64,000 nt of DNA from Clostridia bacterium. Lineage in GTDB: Bacteria; Bacillota; Clostridia; Christensenellales; DTU072. The position numbers were made by a program, and so were the translations under genes. Shown one piece after another: positions 1-6,880 of the stretch; positions within the stretch are counted from its first letter, which is position 1, and every line of letters begins with the position of its first letter. Below the pieces are notes generated by a model. That model worked only from the letters and a program-made list of their open reading frames with translations. It had not been told where the DNA came from and did no database searches. The stretch spans positions 62,001 to 126,000 of the forward strand of contig JAEDHK010000003.1 of NCBI GenBank assembly GCA_016297005.1, in the 5' to 3' direction.

Positions 1-1805
1 TCGTTTCCGGCAATAAAGACTTTACCATCGTCATCGATGTCGATCTTCACGCCGGTCTGATCGATAATCTTATTGATTACTTTGCCACCGCTACCGATGA
101 CGTCGCGGATCTTATCTGGATCAATATTAAAGCTGATGATCTTCGGAGCAAATTTGCTGAGGTTCTTTCTGGGTTCAGGCAGAACGGCGAGCATCTTGCC
201 GAGGATGAAAAGTCTGCCTTCTCTCGCCTGAGCAAGGGCAGTACGAAGAATCTGTTCGTCAATACCTTTGATCTTGATATCCATCTGGATTGCGGTAATA
301 CCTTCAGCGGTACCCGCGACCTTAAAGTCCATATCTCCGTAAAAGTCTTCCAATCCCTGGATATCGCTCATGATGCTGATCTTGCCGTGTTCAACGTCTT
401 TAATGAGACCCATAGCAATACCGGCAACGGGAGCCTTGATGGGCACGCCGGCATCCATAAGAGCCAAGGTAGAGCCGCAAACGCTCGCCTGAGAAGTAGA
501 ACCGTTGCTGCTGATAACTTCGCTGACCGTACGGATAGCATAGGGGAAGCATTCTTCATTGGGAAGAACGGGCTCTAACGCTCTCTCCGCCAATGCGCCG
601 TGTCCGATCTCACGACGGCCGGGGCTACGAAGCGGTTTAGCTTCGCCGGTGGAGTACGGAGGCATGTTGTAATGATGCATGTATCTCTTGAAAGCGTCTT
701 CATCAAGACCTTCGAGTTTTTGTACTTCGGTAATCGTGCCAAGCGTCAGCGTGGTCAAAACCTGCGTTTGTCCTCTGGTAAACACACCCGAGCCGTGAAC
801 TCTGGGTAAGATACCGACTTCGCACCAAATGGGGCGGATGTCTTTTAAGCCTCTTCCGTCGGGACGAACGCCCTCTTCGGAAATACGCTTACGAACGTAT
901 TCTTTCTTCATTGCGTACACAACGTCGCCGACGTATCCGAGGTCATCGGGATAGATCTCCGCAAAATGATCCATGATTTCTGCGGTACGGGCGTCCTCTC
1001 TCTTTTCTCTTTCGGTACGATCAAAGGTATCGTAGATAGTGGGGATGATGTCCTTAGCATATTCGCGTACAGCCTTTTCGAGTTCTTCGGTGGGATGACG
1101 CAATTCGATATTCATCTTCGGCTTGCCGACTTCCGCAACGATGCTTTCGATCCAGGCGACGATCTTTTTGATTTCTTCATGCCCAAACAGGATGGCTCCG
1201 AGCATTTCTTCTTCCGTAATTTCGGAAGCTCCGGCTTCGACCATCATGATTGCGTCTTTGGTCCCGGACAAAGCGAGGTTCAGTCTGCTCTTTTCGCGTT
1301 GTTCGAGGTTGGGGTTGATAATATACTTACCATCGACAAAGCCGACGTTAACGCTACCGGTAGGTCCGTTCCACGGAATGTCGGAAATGCTAAGCGCGAT
1401 ACTGCTACCAAGCATACCGAAGACCTCCGGCGGAATGTTGGTATCAACGCTGAGCGCGGTAGCAACGACCGCCACGTCGTTGAAAAGTCCCTTCGGGAAA
1501 AGAGGACGGATAGGACGATCGATCAAACGGGAAGTGAGGATAGCTTTGTCGCTGGGACGACCCTCTCTCTTCTTAAAACCGCCGGGGATCTTGCCCACAG
1601 CGTACATTTTTTCTTCAAAATCAACTCCGAGCGGGAAAAAGTCAATCCCGTCTCTGGGCGATTTCGCCATAGTTACGTTCGTCAAAACAACGGTGTCTCC
1701 GCAGCGGATTAAGCATTCTCCGTTGCTATGAGAACAATAGCCGCCGATTTCGACGCTTACTTCTCTACCACCGATCTCTGTGGTAAAAATTCTGCTCTCC
1801 TTCAT
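1..1805 (-). CDS. pnp: polynucleotide phosphorylase, 3' end outside window
   Basis: Polynucleotide phosphorylase degrades RNA 3'-to-5' using phosphate and takes part in mRNA turnover. About 601 residues are present of a protein usually near 700. The start ATG at 1805 follows an AGGAGA ribosome binding site, and the protein opens MKESRIFTTEIGG. The two RNase PH-like domains and the alpha-helical linker are present. At the window edge the KH domain begins (GSGGK, the GxxG loop), so the rest of the KH domain and the S1 domain lie outside. It follows rpsO, as in many bacteria. A terminator-like hairpin and a leader hairpin lie between the two genes. Identification is certain; only the C-terminus is unseen. 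Confidence 0.97.
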   Translation of the reverse strand, partial: MKESRIFTTEIGGREVSVEIGGYCSHSNGECLIRCGDTVVLTNVTMAKSPRDGIDFFPLGVDFEEKMYAVGKIPGGFKKREGRPSDKAILTSRLIDRPIRPLFPKGLFNDVAVVATALSVDTNIPPEVFGMLGSSIALSISDIPWNGPTGSVNVGFVDGKYIINPNLEQREKSRLNLALSGTKDAIMMVEAGASEITEEEMLGAILFGHEEIKKIVAWIESIVAEVGKPKMNIELRHPTEELEKAVREYAKDIIPTIYDTFDRTEREKREDARTAEIMDHFAEIYPDDLGYVGDVVYAMKKEYVRKRISEEGVRPDGRGLKDIRPIWCEVGILPRVHGSGVFTRGQTQVLTTLTLGTITEVQKLEGLDEDAFKRYMHHYNMPPYSTGEAKPLRSPGRREIGHGALAERALEPVLPNEECFPYAIRTVSEVISSNGSTSQASVCGSTLALMDAGVPIKAPVAGIAMGLIKDVEHGKISIMSDIQGLEDFYGDMDFKVAGTAEGITAIQMDIKIKGIDEQILRTALAQAREGRLFILGKMLAVLPEPRKNLSKFAPKIISFNIDPDKIRDVIGSGGKVINKIIDQTGVKIDIDDDGKVFIAGN

Positions 1806-1818
1806 AAAATCTCCTTTT

Positions 1819-1836
1819 GCTTGTCACCCGACAAGC
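1819..1836 (-). promoter_or_regulatory. leader hairpin abutting the pnp ribosome binding site
   Basis: A perfect 7-bp stem (GCTTGTC/GACAAGC) with a 4-base loop lies directly upstream of the AGGAGA ribosome binding site of pnp. In Escherichia coli, PNPase controls its own mRNA through a processed leader stem. A similar role here is only an inference from position. It could also be a simple stabilising hairpin. Confidence 0.4.
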
Positions 1837-1890
1837 GACGTAATATATTTTGTTTTAATTCAAACCGTAATAATATTCAGCGGATATAAA

Positions 1891-1917
1891 TTGGGGTTGC
1901 TTTTGGCGCAACCCCAA
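1891..1917 (-). terminator. terminator-like hairpin between rpsO and pnp
   Basis: A perfect 10-bp inverted repeat (TTGGGGTTGC/GCAACCCCAA) with a 7-base loop begins 9 bases after the rpsO stop codon. On the coding strand it is followed by TTTATAT, a short, imperfect U tract. It would end most rpsO transcripts and leave some read-through into pnp. Confidence 0.75.
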
Positions 1918-1925
1918 CCGAAAAG

Positions 1926-2189
1926 TTACTTTCTCAAACCGAGTTCGGAAATGAGCGTTCTGTAACGTTCGATATCCGTGTCCTTCAAATACGCCAAAAG
2001 ATTTCTTCTTTGGCCGATGAGCTTCAACAAACCGCGACGAGAATGGTGATCGTTCTTATGCACGGACAAGTGATCGTTCAGGTGCTCGATGCGTTGGGTC
2101 AGAAGAGCAATCTGTACTTCCGGAGAACCGGTATCCCCTTCTTTGCGCCCGTATTTGGCAATAACTTCCGCTTTAGTCATAGTATCCAT
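1926..2189 (-). CDS. rpsO: 30S ribosomal protein S15
   Basis: S15 binds the central domain of 16S rRNA early in small-subunit assembly. The 87-residue protein (MDTMTKAEVIAKYGRK...) has the family core GDTGSPEVQIALLTQRI and HSRRGLLKLIGQRR. The start at 2189 is chosen because GGAGGTAAAAAA precedes it; an upstream in-frame start would add 14 unrelated residues. It has its own sigma-A promoter and a hairpin terminator on its 3' side, followed by pnp. Confidence 0.97.
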   Translation of the reverse strand: MDTMTKAEVIAKYGRKEGDTGSPEVQIALLTQRIEHLNDHLSVHKNDHHSRRGLLKLIGQRRNLLAYLKDTDIERYRTLISELGLRK

Positions 2190-2291
2190 TTTTTTACCTC
2201 CATAAACGAATATTTTTTTATCCTTTAGCAAAGAAAGATTGCGACGTTGTCGGGAGTCAATAAATTCTGTGCCAAGGTTATGACTTTACAC

Positions 2292-2320
2292 ATTTTAACA
2301 TATTATTTTTGATTTGTAAA
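2292..2320 (-). promoter_or_regulatory. sigma-A promoter of rpsO(-pnp)
   Basis: On the reverse strand TTTACA, a 17-base spacer and TAAAAT lie about 100 bases upstream of rpsO. Each box differs from consensus at one position. It lies just downstream of the yunB stop codon, so rpsO-pnp can be transcribed apart from the long operon upstream. Confidence 0.7.
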
Positions 2321-2332
2321 TTATTTTTATAA

Positions 2333-2977
2333 TTATTTATCCAATAAATCTAAATATTCGTTGCCATCTTCCGCCGAAATGTACGTTTGAGGGACTTTTC
2401 CATTGATTACCGACTCCGAATACAGAAAACTATCGTACACGATCAGTTTTTCGGACGAATACGGGGACAACAAAGTTGCCTCGACTTTCGCGTCAAGATA
2501 TAGCCTATGCAACGTCTGGTTTATACCCTGTCTGATAAATTCCGAGCGATAATCCGTTTTACTGAACGCCGTATACGTACAATGCACAGAAACTTCTTTA
2601 CCAAAATTCGACAGAATAACGCTACCGGAAAAAATGCCGGCCGACTTCTTAAAAACAATCTCGTTTTTTCCGTTAATATGGTTTTGTATCTCCGTGCCCC
2701 ACAGCATGGACAGCTGGTTTATGAGACCCATATTGGCCCGAACGGATACCACTTCTTTCTCGGAAGAATAAACGACTGTAAAGATTTCGTCGTAATCGAT
2801 CGCCATTTCAAGGAGCTTCTCATTGGATTCGTTTATGGCATTACGAATGGAAGACTCTACTTCCGTTTTGCAAAAAGACCTGATGGCGGGGATAACGACA
2901 GAATATAAATATGCGGATACTATTACTATAATCAAACAAAAAACAATAATGATTTTTATTCCCGTTCTCCGTTTCAT
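2333..2977 (-). CDS. yunB: sporulation protein YunB
   Basis: The 214-residue protein has one N-terminal membrane segment (about residues 8-30, rich in I, V and L) and then an extracytoplasmic domain. The pattern of a short basic N-terminus, membrane anchor, and the stretches AINESNEKLL, YDEIFTVVYSSEKEVVSVRANMG and LNQLS-like helices fits the YunB family, a mother-cell (sigma-E) protein of endospore formers with an unsettled biochemical role. It is the last gene of the nusA-infB operon, 10 bases after the endonuclease IV-like gene. Being a sporulation gene at the end of a translation operon is mildly unusual. No sigma-E promoter was recognised upstream. Confidence 0.75.
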   Translation of the reverse strand: MKRRTGIKIIIVFCLIIVIVSAYLYSVVIPAIRSFCKTEVESSIRNAINESNEKLLEMAIDYDEIFTVVYSSEKEVVSVRANMGLINQLSMLWGTEIQNHINGKNEIVFKKSAGIFSGSVILSNFGKEVSVHCTYTAFSKTDYRSEFIRQGINQTLHRLYLDAKVEATLLSPYSSEKLIVYDSFLYSESVINGKVPQTYISAEDGNEYLDLLDK

Positions 2978-2987
2978 TACTCCTTAT

Positions 2988-3836
2988 TTATATGCTCGAT
3001 AAATATATTTTTTTCATCGTAACGGTATCTTCCGCTTGTTTACCATCCGATTCGCATATAATATACGGATCGAGATTCAGCTGCAAAATCGCCTCGCAAA
3101 GAGGTTCGAATTCGGGACCGTAAACGTCGTCGTCAAAAGTAAGGTGCCTTATTTCGCCCTTATTTCCGTACATAATTTTGGAAAAATGTATATGCGTGTT
3201 TTTCACCTTTTCAAGGGGCAATTTGTTCAAAAAAACGTCGAATATTTTTAAAAAATCATCTTTGGTTTTTAAAGAACCGAACGTTCTCGCATTCAGATGG
3301 CCAAAATCGATGCACGGATAAAAAAACGGAGCGATAGTACAAAAATCAGCCGTTTCGGCAGCGTCTCCTATCTGAGCGATCTTTCCCATCGTTTCCAAAC
3401 ATATCTTCATGTTCTGACCGTTAAAATTCTCTACTTCGCAAGCGAGCATTTCCAAATTGCGTTTTGCCACGGCTATCGCCTCCGCTCTTTCGACCTTTCC
3501 TTGCGTCGCAGGATGAACGACTACTCTGTCGCCTCCCATAACGGAAACTTTTTTCATGCTGTTCAAAACGTACAAGATGCTTTTTGCAATCATTTCCGGA
3601 TCGGGATTGGAAAAATTAATATAATAAGGCGCGTGGACCGTCAATTCCACCCCTGCTTCGGAAAATGCGCGACGAAGATCTTCGCAACTTTTATCGCTGA
3701 TATTGATACCTCGTCCGAACGAGTACTCGAAAACGTCTATTCCCCTGCCGGCGCACCATTTCGCCGCTTGCGCTGTGGTCGTATAACCTTCTTCATAAAA
3801 ACTGTTACTGTTCCCCGCAACCCCGAATTTTATCAT
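2988..3836 (-). CDS. endonuclease IV-like TIM-barrel protein
   Basis: The 282-residue protein belongs to the AP endonuclease 2 / xylose isomerase-like TIM-barrel family and looks closest to deoxyribonuclease IV (Nfo), which cuts DNA at abasic sites using three zinc ions. Candidate metal ligands are visible in order: VHAPYYINF, VVVHP, CLETMG, CIDFGH, HIHFSK, RH and ICESDG. The place of the usual Asp-Arg-His motif reads E-I-R-H, so one ligand is altered or shifted. It may therefore be a repair nuclease or a diverged sugar-phosphate isomerase. Its start overlaps the end of ribF by 32 bases, showing that it belongs to the same operon. Confidence 0.8.
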   Translation of the reverse strand: MIKFGVAGNSNSFYEEGYTTTAQAAKWCAGRGIDVFEYSFGRGINISDKSCEDLRRAFSEAGVELTVHAPYYINFSNPDPEMIAKSILYVLNSMKKVSVMGGDRVVVHPATQGKVERAEAIAVAKRNLEMLACEVENFNGQNMKICLETMGKIAQIGDAAETADFCTIAPFFYPCIDFGHLNARTFGSLKTKDDFLKIFDVFLNKLPLEKVKNTHIHFSKIMYGNKGEIRHLTFDDDVYGPEFEPLCEAILQLNLDPYIICESDGKQAEDTVTMKKIYLSSI

Positions 3837-4695
3837 GCGTGATCTCCTTTGTCGTTTTGATGTCTGATTCTATTTGTCGTTTAAGACTGATTATATCGTC
3901 GAATTTTTTTATTTTTCTCAAATATGCGATTGGTTTGACAATTATTTGTTTTCCGTATAAATCGCCCGAGTAACCGATAATATGCGTTTCTACATTGTAA
4001 TTTGCATCGTTAAACGTCGGATGATCGCCGATATTGACTACCGCGTCGAATCCGTTCCCCTCAACGAATACTTTTGCCGCATAAACGCCGAATAGAGGCA
4101 ATAATTTATTTTTCGAGGGAACTAAGTTGACCGTAGGGAGTCCCATCTCGCGGCCGACTTTACGCCCTTCCGTAACGGTTCCGGAAATAAAATAAGGGGT
4201 AGACAAAAACTTATCCGCTTCTTCGATCTTTCCCGCTGAGATCAGATCGCGAATCGACGTCGTAGACACTTTTTTTTCTTTAACGAAAAAAATGTCGATC
4301 ACAAAAACCGGCGCGTTAATTAAATTTTTTAAACATTCCACGTCCCCGGAGGCATTTTTACCAAAACGATAATCCGCTCCGACAAAGACGGCGGACGGAT
4401 TCAGATCGTTAATACTTTGGCAAAAGTCTTCTTTCGATTGTGATAAGAAGTCGCTATTGCAAGGAAATACAATAACGCTCTCTATGCCCATTTCTTTGAA
4501 GATCATTCGTCTTTCATTCAGTAAGAAGACTTCTTTTTCATTTCGACCGACGGAAGAAAGAAAACCGTCTTCAAAGGTACATACGGATACTTTTTTTTCT
4601 TCTTCGCGAGCATACTTTAACGCCTCGTTCAAAAGCTTTTTATGACCGAGGTGGATACTGTCGAAATATCCGAGCGCAATTACAGGCCGATTCAT
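3805..4695 (-). CDS. ribF: bifunctional riboflavin kinase / FAD synthetase
   Basis: RibF phosphorylates riboflavin to FMN and adenylates FMN to FAD. The 296-residue protein has the N-terminal nucleotidyltransferase domain with ALGYFDSIHLGHKKLL (the HxGH-type nucleotide site) and STTSIRDLI. The C-terminal riboflavin kinase domain carries GRKVGREMGLPTVNL. The start at 4695 is chosen because the ATG overlaps the truB stop (ATGA), giving translational coupling. Reading further upstream would run through truB in another frame. The truB-ribF order is typical of Firmicutes. Confidence 0.96.
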   Translation of the reverse strand: MNRPVIALGYFDSIHLGHKKLLNEALKYAREEEKKVSVCTFEDGFLSSVGRNEKEVFLLNERRMIFKEMGIESVIVFPCNSDFLSQSKEDFCQSINDLNPSAVFVGADYRFGKNASGDVECLKNLINAPVFVIDIFFVKEKKVSTTSIRDLISAGKIEEADKFLSTPYFISGTVTEGRKVGREMGLPTVNLVPSKNKLLPLFGVYAAKVFVEGNGFDAVVNIGDHPTFNDANYNVETHIIGYSGDLYGKQIIVKPIAYLRKIKKFDDIISLKRQIESDIKTTKEITHDKIRGCGEQ

Positions 4696-5564
4696 AATAA
4701 CCTCGTTTTGATTTTCAGCAAACCCTTTTCGTCGGTTTCGCCGATACCGACCAAGGTGTCGTCTGGCAAATAAATTCGTTGCAATCCGGCAACGTCCGAT
4801 TGAATGGCAACGCCGTTTAAAAGACATAGCTCTTTATCGGTCAGAGTACGTTTCGGTAATTCCGTCAGAACCGTTTCTATGGGCATTACATATTGATCAA
4901 GCGTATTCGACGAGGAAAAAAGATCTTCTTTCGTACAACTGTTTTTTAAGCTGAATATTCCGCTTTGTTCACGGCATAAATAACTCATCACAGCGGCGGA
5001 ACCAACGGCAGCGCCGAGGTCTCTCGCAAGAGATCGTATATACGTTCCGCTTCCGCACTCAATCAAAAATTCATAGCAATCCGGTTCGATCTGATCGATC
5101 AGACGGAAAGAAAAAATCTCGACTTCCTTTCCTTTCAACGTAAATTCTTTTCCTTTACGTGCAAGGTCGTAGGCTCTGACGCCGTTAACGTTTTTCGCGC
5201 TGTAATTGGGCGGTATCTGAATGATCTTACCTAAAAACGATGGCAAGACGTCTTCTATCCTTTCCTTCGTTACCAATTCTCCGTCAAAAGGTACGAGCGG
5301 CGTCCCGAGATCGAGGCTATCGCTTGTTTTACCAAAAGTAAAGCGCGCTCTGTAAACCTTTTTTTTGTCGAGCATAAAATCAAAGAGCCGCGTCGCCCGA
5401 CCGAGAGCAACGGGTAAGACGCCGCAAGCAAGTGGATCGAGCGTGCCCAAATGGCCGATTTTAGTATCGATTTTATTATCCCGTAATAATTTTTTAACGG
5501 CAAAAAGAGCTTTGTTAGAGCTCTCTCCGGACGGTTTATTTAGATTTAAAAACCCACTAAACAT
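4692..5564 (-). CDS. truB: tRNA pseudouridine-55 synthase
   Basis: TruB makes pseudouridine 55 in the T-arm of tRNAs. The 290-residue protein opens MFSGFLNLNKPSGESS and carries the catalytic motif GHLGTLDPLACGVLPVALGRATR, in which the Asp of LDPLA is the nucleophile, plus GSGTYIRSLARDLG. The C-terminal part is PUA-like. The end overlaps ribF by 4 bases and the start overlaps nrnA by 8. Confidence 0.97.
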   Translation of the reverse strand: MFSGFLNLNKPSGESSNKALFAVKKLLRDNKIDTKIGHLGTLDPLACGVLPVALGRATRLFDFMLDKKKVYRARFTFGKTSDSLDLGTPLVPFDGELVTKERIEDVLPSFLGKIIQIPPNYSAKNVNGVRAYDLARKGKEFTLKGKEVEIFSFRLIDQIEPDCYEFLIECGSGTYIRSLARDLGAAVGSAAVMSYLCREQSGIFSLKNSCTKEDLFSSSNTLDQYVMPIETVLTELPKRTLTDKELCLLNGVAIQSDVAGLQRIYLPDDTLVGIGETDEKGLLKIKTRLL

Positions 5565-6552
5565 ATTGTAATTTGTTTTTTGCGACAGCGATCAGGTTAT
5601 CGAAAACGTCCTCGAACTTTCCACTTAATCTGCAACCGGACGCATTATAATGTCCTCCCCCGCCAAACGCTTCGGCGCAGGCCCTCGCACTAACGCCGCC
5701 TTTGGATCGGAAGCTGACCTTAAATCTATCCGTACCACATTCCGAAATGGAAATTGCAAGCAAAACGGAAGTAATGTTCTGCACTTCGTTTATTATCCCA
5801 TCGGTATCTTTTTCTTTGGTTCCGGTATCCAAAAAGTCCTTTTTACGAAAAACGATCACGGCAAGTTTATTATCCATAAAGAATCGGGTTTCGTTTAATA
5901 CTCTGATTTTTAGACGATATACGTTATAATCAATAAATTTAGTAAGTCTTCTCGATATATCGGAAAAATCAACACCGAAAGCAAGCAGTTCGGAAGCAAT
6001 TATAAAAGTTTCTTCCGATGTCGATTCAAACGTAAAGTTGCCACAATCGGTCACAATGCCGGCATACAGTAAAGAAGCGACGTCTTTATTGATTGCAGAG
6101 CGATCGTACTCGCACATGATTTTATAGATGATCTGAGACGCGCTACTCGCATTCTCTTCGCGTATGGTCACGTCGGCAAAATCAACGTAGGTTTCGTGAT
6201 GATCGATAACAAGACTCTTTTCCCCTTTATAAAAAAGCGGTAAAGCAAGATCGCCTATCCTTCCCGTTTCTCCGAGATCGACGGCAACGGACAAATCGAA
6301 TTCTTTTCTGTCGCACTTATTCAGCCAAGAAACGTTCGGTAAAAACTTCACGCGCTCCGGGATCATCGATACGGTCTTTATGTCCGGAGTAAAGACGTAC
6401 GCTTTCTTGCCTTTGTTTTTTAAGTACGTAACTAAGGCGATTGCGCTCCCGATACAATCCGGATCGGGATTAACGTGCATAAATACGGCTATCGTATCGG
6501 CTTCTTCAAGCAGAGCTATCGCGTCCGAATAGTTATTGTTGTTCATCTTCAT
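5557..6552 (-). CDS. nrnA: DHH-family nanoRNase / pAp phosphatase
   Basis: The 331-residue DHH/DHHA1 phosphoesterase resembles NrnA, which degrades very short RNAs and dephosphorylates 3'-phosphoadenosine 5'-phosphate. DHH motifs are clear: HVNPDPDCIGSAIAL, VDLGETGRIGD, VIDHHETYVDF and the DHHA1 glycine loop GGGGHYNASGC near the C-terminus. It lies between rbfA and truB, its usual place in Firmicutes, and overlaps both. The start codon sits inside rbfA with no good ribosome binding site, so translation is probably coupled; a second ATG two codons later is equally possible. Confidence 0.93.
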   Translation of the reverse strand: MKMNNNNYSDAIALLEEADTIAVFMHVNPDPDCIGSAIALVTYLKNKGKKAYVFTPDIKTVSMIPERVKFLPNVSWLNKCDRKEFDLSVAVDLGETGRIGDLALPLFYKGEKSLVIDHHETYVDFADVTIREENASSASQIIYKIMCEYDRSAINKDVASLLYAGIVTDCGNFTFESTSEETFIIASELLAFGVDFSDISRRLTKFIDYNVYRLKIRVLNETRFFMDNKLAVIVFRKKDFLDTGTKEKDTDGIINEVQNITSVLLAISISECGTDRFKVSFRSKGGVSARACAEAFGGGGHYNASGCRLSGKFEDVFDNLIAVAKNKLQYV

Positions 6553-6880
6553 GCAATTTTTTTATCAGTCTGTCTATTTTATCGCCGTTTTCAATAGAAT
6601 GATCGGCAATAAAGGTAATGTGCGGAACAAGGCGTATTTTTATCTTGTCGAACAATAATCCGCGAATATAGGCAGACGCATTGTTAAGCGCAGCGATAGC
6701 TCCCTTTTCCATCGTTTTGTCCATGACACTGACGTATGCTTTGGCCGTCTTTAAGTCCTTGGACGTAGAAACGGCCGATACGCATACGAAAGTGCATAAA
6801 CGGGGATCTTTCAGTTCTCTTGCGATGATCTCGTTCAATATTTTACGAATCTCGTCGTCGACGCGTTCCTGACGAGGCAT
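6533..6880 (-). CDS. rbfA: 30S ribosome-binding factor A
   Basis: RbfA helps late maturation of the small ribosomal subunit and 16S rRNA 5'-end processing. The 115-residue protein starts MPRQERVDDEIRKIL, has the KH-like core ARELKDPRLCTFVCVSAVSTSKDL, and ends with PHITFIADHSIENGDKID. The start overlaps the infB stop by one base (TAATG). Confidence 0.95.
   Translation of the reverse strand: MPRQERVDDEIRKILNEIIARELKDPRLCTFVCVSAVSTSKDLKTAKAYVSVMDKTMEKGAIAALNNASAYIRGLLFDKIKIRLVPHITFIADHSIENGDKIDRLIKKLHEDEQQ

Noticed and set aside
966..1731. Two long forward-strand reading frames (248 and 202 codons) opposite pnp
   Set aside because: They are antisense to the clearly conserved pnp frame, have no ribosome binding site and look like no protein family.
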